Shown piece by piece: positions 41,932 to 53,279 of a stretch of 64,000 nucleotides of DNA (its first letter is position 1; every line of letters begins with the position of its first letter). Both the position numbers and the translations under genes were made by a program. The notes under the pieces were generated by a model. The model ran no database searches. It was not told the DNA's origin and worked only from the letters and a program-made list of their open reading frames with translations. Source of the stretch: Chionoecetes opilio (taxonomy: Eukaryota; Arthropoda; Malacostraca; Decapoda; Majidae); the NCBI GenBank assembly GCA_016584305.1, contig JACEEZ010025360.1, forward strand, positions 22,501 to 86,500, given 5' to 3'.

Positions 41932-42873
41932 ATGCTCACCCACACTGGTGTGAGAAACTTTGAGTGCCAGCAATGTAGCAAAAAGTTTACCTTGAAAAGG
42001 TATCTGAATAGACACATGCTCACCCACACTGTTGTGAGAAACTTTGAGTGCCAGCAATGTGGGAAAAAGTTTACCTTGAAGAGGAATCTTAATAGACACA
42101 TGCTCATCCACACTGGTGTGAAAAACTTTGAGTGCCTGGAGTGTGGGAAAAGATATAACCAGAAATTCTATCTTAATAGGCACATGCTCACCCACACTGG
42201 TGTAAAAAACTTTGAGTGCCTGCAATGTGGAAAAAAGTATATCTTGAAAGGCGATCTTAATGTTCATATGCTCACCCACACTGGTGTGAGAAACTTTGAG
42301 TGCCTGGAGTGTGGGAAAAGATTTATGAGGAAATTCGAACTTAATAGGCACATGCTCACCCACACTGGTGTGAAAAACTTTGAGTGCCAGCAATGTGAGA
42401 AAAAGTTTACCTTGAAAAGGCATCTTAATGTTCATATGCTCACCCACACTAGTGTGAGAAACTTTGAGTGCCTGGAGTGTGGGAAAAGTTTTACCAGGAA
42501 AGACGTTCTTGACAAACACATCCTCATCCACAATAATTTGAAAAGCTTTAAGTGTCGAGAATGTGGGAAAAAGTTTTCATTTAAAAACATACTTAAGAGA
42601 CACATCCTCACCCATACTGGTGTGAGAAAATATGAGTGCTTGCAGTGTAGAAAAAAGTTTGTAATGAAACTAGATCTTAACAATCACCTTCTGACCCACA
42701 CGGGTGAGAGGAACCACGAGTGCCTGCAGTGTGGGAAAAGGTTTGCCAGGAATGATTCTCTTAATGTTCACAGCCTAACCCACACAGGGGAAAAGAAGTA
42801 TAAGTGTGATATTTGTGGCAAATGTTTCCTTACCAAGAGTCGTGTTGCCAGTCACATCAAAACACACCTGTGA
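41932..42873 (+). CDS. C2H2 zinc-finger protein, 11 tandem fingers
   Basis: Encodes a nuclear DNA-binding protein of the poly-C2H2 class. Eleven fingers of 28 residues follow without gaps, from FECQQCSKKFTLKRYLNRH to YKCDICGKCFLTKSRVASH, with linkers THTGVRN/THTGVKN in most and THTGERN and THTGEKK only at the last two joins, so the array looks lineage-specific and expanded by unit duplication. The stop is at 42,871-42,873. The displayed Met (41,932) lies inside a finger tail, so the true start is in an upstream exon, probably via the acceptor at about 41,928. All C2H2 ligands appear intact. The DNA target is unknown. Confidence 0.9.
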   Translation: MLTHTGVRNFECQQCSKKFTLKRYLNRHMLTHTVVRNFECQQCGKKFTLKRNLNRHMLIHTGVKNFECLECGKRYNQKFYLNRHMLTHTGVKNFECLQCGKKYILKGDLNVHMLTHTGVRNFECLECGKRFMRKFELNRHMLTHTGVKNFECQQCEKKFTLKRHLNVHMLTHTSVRNFECLECGKSFTRKDVLDKHILIHNNLKSFKCRECGKKFSFKNILKRHILTHTGVRKYECLQCRKKFVMKLDLNNHLLTHTGERNHECLQCGKRFARNDSLNVHSLTHTGEKKYKCDICGKCFLTKSRVASHIKTHL

Positions 42874-43010
42874 GTCAGCAAGGAGGGAGTAGCTGTGGTT
42901 ATTAGGGTTGTGGATTCCCTTTATCAGCGTCCCAGCCTCACAAGGACTCTCTGCACTCCTAGTGTTGCTTCTGTGTGCTCTTAAGAAGACATGAAATATG
43001 CGGCAGAGAA

Positions 43011-43016
43011 AATAAA
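43011..43016 (+). terminator. Poly(A) signal AATAAA of the zinc-finger gene
   Basis: AATAAA lies 138 nt after the stop codon, the expected position for 3' end formation. Confidence 0.7.
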
Positions 43017-43288
43017 GACTACAGACCTTAGACTAGGCAATACTTGACTGGCAACTACCTGTGGCTGTCCGCTTGTCTTCCTTCTCTGCTTCAGGATGTC
43101 AATTTACTTGCTGTTTTTGGCGCTGTGTCCTGTGTTGAGGGCAGAGCATTTTTTAACATCACAACTGGGTGACCAAAATGTCTCCTAGTGCTAAAAAAAA
43201 ACTGTCGCTCAGTAAGAACAATTTTAAGCTACTGGGCGACAAGATATATATTCATAACATCCCTTCCTGGATACAATGGTTCATCATA

Positions 43289-43919
43289 CAGGAAAATACC
43301 TTTTATCCGGATATATCCGGACTTCCGGGTAGCCGGTTAATGGGTAAGTATACTTACGAAAGATGCATTTACTAAAAATAAACATAATATTGTATGATTG
43401 TTTGTATTGTATGACACACACCCACACATACCACCCAACACACACACCCACACATACCACCCAACACACACACACACACATACTACCCAACACACACACC
43501 CACACATACCACCCAACACACACACCCACACATACCACCCAACACACACACACACACATACACCCACATACACACACATACACGGGTGGTATGTGTACCG
43601 GGTGGGTGTGTTGGGTGGTATGTGTGGGTGTGTGTGTGTGTGTTGGGTGGTATGTGGGATGACTCAAAATACCACTCCGGTCGTCGGGTAGCACTGACCT
43701 TGCCCACGGACTGATAAACACTGAATTATCATAGCGTATGGCGAATTATGGCGGGAATAAACAGGTGGCGATAGGTGGCGCTCACGTCTACGGTGGCAAA
43801 ATTAAAAGTTAAATATTTCGTTACTTTTTTATTTTTTAATACTATTTACTTACCTGCCACAAATTCTGGTTATTGGGTTTTTCCGGTTGTTGGGTATCCG
43901 GATAAAAGGTATTTTCCTG
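43289..43919. mobile_element. pogo-like TIR element (631 bp) holding a CA/GT palindrome
   Basis: CAGGAAAATACCTTTTATCC and its inverse are perfect terminal repeats (at least 24 bp), flanked by TA (43,287-43,288 and 43,920-43,921). Inside, 43,425-43,655 holds tandem CACACATACCACCCAA units followed by their reverse complement. Confidence 0.85.
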
Positions 43920-43921
43920 TA

Positions 43922-45310
43922 TATGTATGTGTTAGAAGTGCATTCTTATTACTGCATATGATCTTTATTTATACACAACATACAAAAGGGTAAAGTTGAT
44001 GTATCAAAAAAACTATTTTAACAGGTAGGCCTTTACCTTTCTGGCTATCCAAAGAATGTCACCCAGTAAGATTTGCTTAAAATATGCACTGGTTGAGGGA
44101 GTGTCGGGTTCAAAGAGGCCTAAGGTTTGAATCCTCGTCCACTAAAAATACAAAGAGAAAAAATAAACAGTGAACACGTATCAGGCTCCATTTCACTGGA
44201 CACCAATCTAATCTAACGACGGTTCGAGACTCACGGGAGCAGTAGCCCAGGGTTAATATACGGGTAATCAATAGACGATCGTTAGTCTACTTTACTTTAT
44301 TAAATACTAAGCAATAAATAACCTGAGGTAAGTACACGTCATTATCCGGACTCGCTTTCATACGGCCACTTACTCGCCCTAGATACTTTACCTAGATACT
44401 TTGATAACCCTATCACCTATGGCACTGCTGCAAGTAGAAGGGGTTATGGTATCTCACGCTCTGTACCGATGAACCGGCGGCTGGATGGTCTTCTCGTCGA
44501 GACCTCAATCACATCCACGTGAACGCCCTGTGCAGTGTGCAGTCCACTCTCGCCCTTGCCCTGTAGATCTCCTCACTCTCGCCCTTGCCTCGTCCACAAC
44601 GCTCTTCCCTTGTCCTCGCGCTGCAACGCGTCTCTTACCTCCATCAGAAGGGACAAGCCCAGGGCAGGCGGTGAACTTAGAAGGGCGGAGGGAAGGGAAG
44701 GGAAGAGGGAAGGAAGGAATGAGGGGCGGGGTTGTGTCAGGTTACTCTGTCTTGCCCGCAACGTCGCATGGGCTGCCATGCCAAATGTAATGGAAGGTAG
44801 ACAGACTCGTTGTTTTACCATCAAATCGCAAGCCATTCACAAAACCATGCAGCCGTATTATAAAACTATATGATTAAAACAGTTAATGTAATAGCTAACA
44901 GTATGACAGAGGGTCCTCGTCAGCCTGTCAACGGTAAACGTGACAAGCACTGCAGTAATCTACCCACCCCACCCGCGAGACCAAGTTGAGGTGGTGTGAC
45001 TATAGGCAACAAGATCACCCCACTACAGCTGTCCCGTAGGTGGAGATTGTCCTTTTTTTGTAAACAGTGGTCTGGGAGGATTTCAACTACCGTACTGTAT
45101 GGCAGATGTGATTTATGATTTCAAACAACTTGACATTATTCTTGGACGCCACCAGCTGTCAGACACGTGTGATTAGTGAGGTCCAAGGCTAAGGTCTGAG
45201 GGGCAGTGGCACTGGCAGACTGTGGTAGTGACGTCACCACCACAGTTATACACAGTCAGAGTGTATAACTGTGGTCACCACCGATCTTGATCTTGATGTT
45301 ACAGGTGGCC
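43922..45310. other. No gene recognised
   Basis: 44,480-44,800 has open frames on both strands without domains. A GATCTTGATCTTGATG stretch at 45,287-45,302 resembles the tails of the minus-strand LINEs and may be a LINE 3' remnant. Confidence 0.4.
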
Positions 45311-45642
45311 TTTTCTTAATAGGCCAGGGGAGAGATGCTCGAAAGAGTTACGGCCCGTAAGTATTACCCAAGGGGAGTTTTACCTCGTAGCGCCTCTAAG
45401 GGAGATGCTCAAACCGTTTTCTCACTCGCTACGGGACCGCGAGGCTAAGGGTGGTCGGGAGCACCCTTAACTCCCTAAGGGAGTGAAATTTGAAGCGACA
45501 AGACATCAACAAACAATAAATTACAAGTTGTATCACTATACTTTATGTTTATTGTGTATTATAGAGCCATTTCATGCTTGCCTGTTTGAAATGTGATGTA
45601 TTTATTGCTTCATTGACTCCATATATATCATATTTAACATAC

Positions 45643-46095
45643 TGTTACGCCGCTCCCCCGTAACTTACCAAAGACAGTTCACTGTTCTTGAGTTCGGCGT
45701 GGGGCTGGTGATCCGAGGACTACTTACTGGTAACGTTCAGAGCACTGGCGAGTAAAAGAGCGTCTCCTTTAACCATTTATTTCCACATGGTACTTGAGAA
45801 GGCACACACAGTTACAGGAGGGGGGTGTATACACTTATCTTCACAAACAAGCACACGCTTCAAGCATTCCAGGGCACAGGCGTATAGGCGAGAGGAGCGG
45901 GAGAACAGATCCGAGCGTTACCATGGACGGGTGACGACTGTTTCTCTGTCCTTTTCGCGCGTCGGCGCGCCCCTGCCAGACCTCTCACTCCTGCCTCTCG
46001 CTACCCAGACATTCACACATACACACACATTGCCTCGCACGCCACCCAAACATTCACACACACACACACATGATTACAGTTCTACAATCGTAACA
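45643..46095 (-). repeat. Gypsy 3' LTR (453 bp)
   Basis: Terminates TGTTACG...CGTAACA on the plus strand. Near-identical to 53,280-53,742. Confidence 0.95.
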
Positions 46096-46557
46096 CTACC
46101 CCCCCTTTCCACATAAGACGTCCTCGTCTGTAACATAAGACATTTTCCACAAAAGCAAATAATATCAAACAAATCATCCACATCCTAACTTAGCACTCTA
46201 GAGAAATACAGACACACACAACAATAATAAAATTCCTCTTGACAATTACATATTTTTCCCCCACCACATCACCCCTCCACCACAACATTACAACCATCCG
46301 TTAACCACCACCACACTAAGTAGATTATATCAAAAACTAAACATAACAAAAACTCAGGCTGATATGAAACTTAATATCCTTCCTCTACATCGCTATCCAT
46401 AACGTAATCTCCTTGCCAGCAGGGAGGTCGACGTGTACGTTTTGAGGGAGCCAGAGACCAGTCTCCTGTCTCCACACCAACCAACGAGACGTACTCATCC
46501 CTGTCACCCGCCACTGCTTCTGCCGCAGATGGCTCGCCTTGACTCGTGGGGTCTCTT

Positions 46558-46589
<32 letters not shown>

Positions 46590-47042
46590 ACCATTCGACC
46601 CACTCCACGTGAATACGCCTTCGTCCGCATATTTATACAAGCGGTCGACATGTACCACACGCATCCGTTTTCCTGTCCCGGGACTGATGCGGTATGTCAC
46701 ATCAGACAGGACCTCCACCACAGTATATGGTCCCTCCCAAGGGCTTTTCAACTTGGGAGATAAGCCCTGTTTTCTACGGGGGTTATAGAGCCACACTTTG
46801 TCACCCGGGAGGTACTGAGCTTCACGCACACGCTGTTGGTACCTTCGCCACATCGAATGTCCCGCGGCTCGCAGCCGTTTACTCACTCTCTCGCGAGTAT
46901 TGTCTAAACGCAGCTGCAGCGCCACGGCGTATTCTGTCTCCACTGTCGGCAGTCCCTCATCTGGCGGTCGTCCTGTGGCCAGATCCACGGGTAGACGCAT
47001 TTCTCTGCCAAACATGAGTCGCGCTGGCGTGTAACCCTTAGC

Positions 47043-47088
47043 TTCGTGTTGAGCAGAGCGGTAGGCTTACCGCTCTGCTCAACACGAA
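47043..47088. repeat. Perfect palindrome, 19-21 bp arms, 3-nt loop, in integrase
   Basis: CGTGTTGAGCAGAGCGGTA (47,045-47,063), loop GGC, then its reverse complement up to 47,086. The right arm is extra relative to a normal Gypsy integrase frame, so it is a 20-nt templated inverted duplication. Confidence 0.9.
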
Positions 47089-50061
47089 TCAGTAGGTAAG
47101 GTAGCCACACATCCCAGTCTTGTTGGTCTGCTTCGCAATACTTAGCCAGTTCTCCGGCGAGGGTACGGTTGAACCTCTCCACCATTCCGTCACTTTGCGG
47201 CCTCAGGGGCGTAGTCCGAGTCTTATGAATGCCCAACAGCTCACAGCACTCACGGAAGACTCGGGACTCAAACTCACGCCCTTGGTCTGAGTGTAGCTCA
47301 CCGGGAACTCCAAATCGGGTAAAGCACTGGTCAACCAACACTCCTGCCACCGTCTTTGCCTCATGGTCTGGGAGGGCATAAGCCTCGGGCCACTTAGTAA
47401 AATAGTCCATCAGGACACAGATGAACCTATTGCCCCGAGGGGTGCGCGGGAAGGGGCCCGCGATGTCCACCGCCACTCTCTCCATGGGTGCTCCTGCTCG
47501 GTATAGCTGAAGGGGCGCCCGCGTCCTTTGGGCGGGACCCTTCTTAGCGGCACAGGTGTAACAGGTGCGACACCACTCTATCACATCACGCCGCAGGCCA
47601 ATCCAGTAGAAGCGCTGACGGAGACGGCATAACGTCTTCTTAACGCCTTGGTGGCCACTGGTGTGTCCCGCATGCACCTCTTGCACCAATTCTTCCCGCA
47701 AGGCGTGCGGTACCACCGTCACCCATCTACTCTCCTCCTTACCAGCTTCCACCCAGCGCCTCTGTAACACTCCCTCGTCGAGTCGTAATGCCGCCCACTG
47801 TTCCACGAGACACTTGGTGGCTGGACTTTCCGGTGACACCTCTTCCCACTGCGGCCTCTCGTTTCCCAATTCCATCCAGCGAACTACGGGAGCGAGGTCA
47901 GGATCCTCACGCTGTGTTTTCCTCCAGCGATTCTGCGCCTCGTCAGCCTCAGTGTGCACGTGTAACCGCCTACACACTGTGTCAGCCTCCCCCCGGCTAC
48001 AGTGCGTGCAGCCAGGCTCGCACGGGCGGCGACTGAGACTGTCAGCGTTGTTATGAATTCTTCCCGGCCGGTGTTCCACACGGTAGTTATACTGCTCTAT
48101 ACGGCCCAACCACCGTGCTAGCTGCCCCTCGGGTTCCTTCAGTGTCTTTAACCAGCGAAGGGCTGCGTGATCCGTCCTGACGGTGAACTCTGCCCCATAC
48201 AAGTAGTGGTGGAAGTGACACAAGCTCCTCACTACTGCCAGCAACTCCTTCCTTGTCACACAGTAGTTGCGTTCTGGCTTACTAAACTTGGCACTGAAGT
48301 AAGCCACCACATTTTCTTGCCCATCCTTAACCTGTGATAGGACGGCACCGATACCCTCAGCGCTGGCGTCAGTGTCGAGCAGATATGGGAGACTCGGGTC
48401 GGGGTAAGGCAAAACAGGAGCCTCCACCATGGCCTTCTTCAGGTTCTCAAAGGCCTGCTGACACGCCTCATCCCAGTGGAAGTGTGCGCCCTTCCTGGTG
48501 AGTTGGTGGAGCGGAGCGGCGATGGTCGAGAATCCCTGCACGAACCGTCGGTAGTACGTACACAGGCCGAGGAAACTTCTCAGCCCCGCCACACAGGTAG
48601 GCACCGGCCAGTCCTCCACGGCCGCCACTTTCTCCGGATCCGTGCGCACTACATTTCTCCCCACAAAGTGACCCAGGAAAGGAACCTCTCGCTGGAAGAA
48701 AGTGCACTTCTTGGGGCTGAGCTTCAGGTTTGCTTTCCTCAGACGGCCTAACACCTCCTCCAGCCTCTCGAGCTCCTCCTCGAAGGTGCCTCCGACGACC
48801 AGCACATCGTCAAGGTACACTAGGGCAGTCCTCCACTGTAGCCCCTCGAGTACCCTCTCCATCAGCCGCTCGAAACACCCTGGAGCATTACAGAGGCCGA
48901 AGGGCATCACGTTGAAGTGCCATAGCCCTTGCCCGAAGGTAAATGCCGTCTTTTTCTTGTCCTCCTCCACCATCTCCACCTGATGATAACCCGACTTCAG
49001 GTCGAGAGTGGAGAACCATTGCACCCCCTTCAGTGCATCCAGCGTGTCGTCTATCCTGGGCAGGGGGTAAGAGTCCTTGACGGTCACCTGGTTGAGTGCC
49101 CGGTAGTCCACACAAAACCGTTTAGAACCATCCTTCTTGGTGACAAGGACGACCGGGGACGACCACGGGCTGTCAGACCTCTCGATCAGCCCCAGAGTAG
49201 CCATCTCGTTGACAGCTCGCTGCATCTCTTCCCGCTTGGCTGGAGCTACTCGGCGTGACGGCTGCTTGATCGGTCTGCTGTCCCCTGTGTCGATGGTGTG
49301 CCTCACCATGGACGTGCGACCCAAATCCATGTCTCCCTGGCTGAATGCATCGGCAAACTTACCGAGAGTGTGCCGCATCACCCTCGTCTGTGCCTCAGTC
49401 AGACAGACGGCGCTCCTGCGCGCCAAGTCCTCCAAGTACTCGGGCAGCCCAGTCACGGCTGCTCCTCCACTCCCAGGCTGCTCACTCATTACACCACCGT
49501 CCTGCCGTTGTTCCCCTCCAGGAGTGGTGACGTCCGACTCTTGTCCTTCCCTCGACAGCATGCACTGGACTCTGTTACCAGTCCACAGGGCTGCGTGCTT
49601 CACCTCAGGGTTGATGACTGACTCAGCGGCGCTGACCGGGAGCAAGGGCACTTCCTCTCCACGCACCCTTAACGTCTGCCTCCCGAAATCCACGAGTGCC
49701 TCACACTGACTCAGATAATCCATTCCCAGTAGGCACGGCTCCTCCATAGCGGCGACAAACACTGGCAGCTCCTCCTCGACACTGCCCACGCCGATGCGAG
49801 CCTTCACTGGTCCCTTGAGTGACACACAGTGCCCTGTGACTCCACAAAGCTGTTGCTGGGCTACTGAGGGGTCCTTAGAGTCCACCACGTCCTCCCTGGC
49901 AAACGTTCTCTCCGCTCCTGTGTCCACCACCAGGCGGCACGGCCTTCCATCTACCGTACCTGCCACCTGGACAGCTGGAGGTGTGACGTGACGGCAGCTT
50001 AGTCCACGCGAGGCTCGTGGGGTGATGGCTGGGTCGCGGCCCTCGCACCCAGCCCGGCCGC

Positions 50062-50068
50062 GTTTCCC
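50062..50068 (-). promoter_or_regulatory. Putative -1 ribosomal frameshift site GGGAAAC
   Basis: On the minus strand GGGAAAC sits as G|GGA|AAC in the gag frame (Gag residues ..AGN..), the correct X XXY YYZ register. Seven nt downstream GGCTGGGT can pair with ACCCAGCC across a 12-nt loop, and the spacer GCGGCC can pair with loop GGCCGC to make a pseudoknot. Shifting by -1 enters the pol frame directly. Confidence 0.75.
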
Positions 50069-51354
50069 GCTTGTTGCACGGCCCTTGGTTGTCTGCAGGC
50101 GCTGGTTGCGTGGCCCGGCTGGCCACAACTCCAGCAGCAGGGCTGGAAGGTGGGAGGGCGCAGCTCTCCCAACGATCGCGTCATTCCCGCCTGCCCACAC
50201 TGGCCCCGCTTGTGACCGGTCCGGCCACATCCCCAGCAGCTTCCCTTGAAAGCATCTGTACTCGCTCTCCTCTGCCTGGGCGGCGTCTTGGTCTGCGCGC
50301 GGCGGGCCCGGATGGCACGGCGGGGAAAGGTGGGTTCCGTAACGTCACCAGACGTACGGAGAAAAGACTCAAACTCCAGAGCCCTCGCCAAGGCCACCTG
50401 CACGTCCTCCGGGTGCGCCTGCTTCACGTAAATCTGCAGCCGCTGGTCGATGAGGGCGTCGACGAAGTGGTCGCGGGCCAAAACAACCACCATTTCCTCC
50501 GGCGCCTTCGGATATGCCCGGCGCACCAACGACTCCAGCTCGTGCGCCAGGTGAGACAGTGGCTCGCCTCGCATCCTCACTCTACCCTTCAAGTGAGCCC
50601 GGTACACCTCCGCTTGCTGGTGGTGGCCAAATTTACGTTGTAGTGCGTCCACGACACACTGGTATGACGCCCGCTGTGCCGGCGTCAGATGCCCCAAGAC
50701 CTCCACAGCCGCCCCGCGCAAACTCGAGACAAGTTGTAGCACCCTCTCTTCAACACTCCACAACTGAGCGTCCGCCAGTATTTCGAATTGAACCTTGTAA
50801 GCCTCCCACGGCACTTTACCGTCAAAGTCTGCCGGCTTCCTCCTACTGGGCTGACTGTGACAGGGTTGGTGTGACGTGACGGCTGGTTTAAAGGTAGCAG
50901 GGTCCCACAGGCCCCTTGGGAGGCAAGGGGATGGGGAGAGCGGGGGAGAGAGAGGCATGCGTGAAGTCGCTCCATGAGGCGGGGGTGGCGATGGCGGCCA
51001 CCCCCCCCACGGCCTTGCTGACTCCACACTTAGCCGTCTATGGTCGTAAGGTCGAAAGTCACCCGTCCCGGCCTGTCCATTTTCGCCCTTATGCTCTCCA
51101 TCCATTATCGCCTGGTGCAATGTTGCCAGCTCACCTCTGCACTCGGTTACTCCTCTAAGAGCGACAGTTGCGGCCTCCTCTGCCTGCCTCCTTACAAGCT
51201 CGACCGCCCCCAGCAGCTCCTCCTTGACAATATCCAGTTTCTCGTCTGTATACTGCTGGGACTCTCGCTGCACGGCCTGCCAGCCTTCATGCATCGCGAC
51301 TCTAAGCTCGCGTGCACGCTCTTCCGCCCTCTCTTCCGCCTCCCTTGCTTGTAC

Positions 51355-53037
51355 TGTAATGACCGTTATTCGGGAGAGATAGTATGAGAATTATTATCAT
51401 ATAATTCCCGGGTTATGTCTCGTAAGCAGTTCACTCTTTTAGATTCTCGGGTGACTCATCGCCCTTCCTTCCTACGCGCCATTTTGTTTATCTTCTTTCC
51501 TTCCTCCCCGCCATTTCTTTCTTCCTTCCTTCCATCCCCCCCCCCGACATGCCGGTTGCGAGTCAAAATTCGTGGAATAATTATTCCGCGATCAGTGATA
51601 ACTAATGGATTCAAATCTTTTCATCCTCCCCCAACCATCCTATCAGATCAAGGAACACTCCTAGATTCTTAATGTCTTTCAAAATAGTCCCCATCGTTAC
51701 AGATCACGTTCATAAATGGATGTCTTAGTAAAGTTATACGCTAAATTGAAAGTCTACCAAGTTTCTATGCTCACTTCCATACCCTCTCACTTCTGAATAC
51801 GCGTTCGGACCTTTGACATGAAAAGTAATCACACCCTTCTCGGATATTAGATTAAACATATTAAATTCTTCTATATCAAAGTAACAGGTCTGTATTATAG
51901 GCAGCCTTTTCTTAGGTACACGAGTTCCATTATTTAATTAGTTATTTCGGGATTATAAGCTATTCATTTGAGGTCACGTCTAGACCATTCAAACAATTCC
52001 CCTTTTTTCTGCCGCGGGCTCTGGGTAACTCGTGGGACACCAGTCTCATCTTACTCCTCCCGTAGGTAAGTCGCCCGACGTTCGCTCCTGTTTCCCCCCC
52101 CCCCCCTTTCCTTGTTATCATATTGTTATCTATATTTCCAAATATGGGTATCGATGTTTAGTTTTCGCTAACGTGAAGGAGGCCTGCCCATCCTTATAAG
52201 TATTATTGACGAGTCTCATCTTACTCCTCCCGTAGAGAGAGGCTTCGACGGGGGTGTCTCACGCCTTCCTCTCCAGGCCACATGGTCTTGTGAATCCCCA
52301 CACCAACTCATTACTCTCACATTTTCTTTCCTATATATATATTCAATGTATACCTATAGTGCTCAGTTGATACGGACATAGGTGGTAATTCTAAGAATGA
52401 TTCATTGAGGAAGGTTTATGCTCATTAGAGCTTAGCTTCATTTCACAGGGAGAGTTTCCCGTATCAGGTTGTAAGGTTTTTCTTACATCCGATTAGAGTT
52501 TTTCCGGTGTTGGATTAACCCTTATATGTTGTCTGTGATCTCAAGCAAGAGACATACTGTTTCAGCATGAATAAATAGGATGATGTTTTCAAATATAGTT
52601 CTTGTGTTTATTATAAAAACCCCAGGTGATTATTCTGTGTTAGGATAGTAATTCCCCACACTTCCAAAAGAGTCAGCCTTACTCGGTATAGTTCCACGTA
52701 CCAATCACGACTACCAAGATAAATCTAATCTTAAATATTATTCAAACGCGCCCAGGGAGTAACCCAGAGAACTACTCGCCTGAGCTGGTGGCAGCCCTCC
52801 TTAACTCATACCCTGTTTCCTTTAACCTAAACCCCTACCCCTTCCCCTTTAAATACATCCCCCATTTCAGTACTCTCCGCAGTGAGAAGGGTTCATACTA
52901 TAATCACATAGTGAAGTCATAAGACTAAGTTAAATCCTCCATTCAAGTTGTAATCAAATGAAAAATCATAATCAATTACTATCATTCAAGTAACATTGAC
53001 CAGTTATAAACTCCCCATAGGAGTTTCTGGCAACACA
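51355..53037. mobile_element. Solo LTR (1,683 bp) inside Gypsy gag
   Basis: Begins TGTAATGACC and ends GGCAACACA (TG...CA), with a 4-bp target duplication GTAC at 51,351-51,354 and 53,038-53,041. The gag frame is continuous once it is skipped. No long frame inside. It belongs to a different, unidentified LTR family with very long LTRs. Confidence 0.85.
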
Positions 53038-53279
53038 GTACGGCCTGTGCGTTCATTTTCCCCATCATAGCGGTAAGGAGTGTCATTACGTCGGGTTTCT
53101 GCTCATCGCCTGAGTCTCCGTCCTTTTCCCCACTGTCCTTTTCCCCACTTGGCATGCGTGCGCCATCTTCCTCGCTAAAACCTGCCGGCTTTCCTGACGC
53201 CATCTTGCCGTCCCAGGACCACCAGGCGTGACCCACGACTTTCACTGTTAACAAACACAATTCCACTTATGACACCATT

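Larger units (their letters stand above)
46371..50230 (-). pseudogene. pol: Gypsy pol (protease-RT-RNase H-integrase), one frame break
   Basis: Residue numbers are for the frame opening at 50,230. Protease LVVDTGAERTF (DTG 103-105); RT with DGSKRFCVDYRALNQV and catalytic VYLDDVLVV (YLDD 472-475); RNase H LLDTDASAEGIGAVL (D about 619) and TRKELLAVV; integrase zinc finger HAGHTSGHQ ... CRTCYTC (853-893), catalytic VAVDIAGPF (D 922) and LHSDQGREFES, then MVERFNRTLAGEL. At 47,067-47,086 a 20-nt insertion shifts the frame; the remaining integrase tail (MFGREMRLPVDLATGRPPDE, then PRRKQGLSPKLKSPWEGPY and a poly-Glu run) continues from 47,015 to a stop at 46,371. Apart from that break it looks intact. 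Confidence 0.95.
49999..53203 (-). pseudogene. gag: Gypsy gag, interrupted by a solo LTR
   Basis: Start ATG at 53,203 (MASGKPAGFSEEDGARMPSG); the N-terminal 54 codons run to 53,042, then the 1.7-kb insertion, and the frame resumes at 51,350 (QAREAEERAEERARELRVAM) and runs to a stop at 49,999. Features: N-terminal charged coiled-coil region, proline-rich linker, capsid-like domain (PADFDGKVPWEAYKVQFEIL), and two CCHC knuckles CWGCGRTGHKRGQC and CWSCGQPGHATSAC. It packages element RNA. Its 3' end overlaps pol by about 230 nt with pol in the -1 frame. Confidence 0.9.

Noticed and set aside
44485..44873. Overlapping plus-strand open frames of about 100 residues
   Set aside because: Both strands are open, there is no recognisable domain, and the GC-rich composition explains the openness.
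45287..45302. LINE insertion with GATCTT tail left of the Gypsy
   Set aside because: Only the tail-like repeat is visible; no LINE coding sequence next to it.
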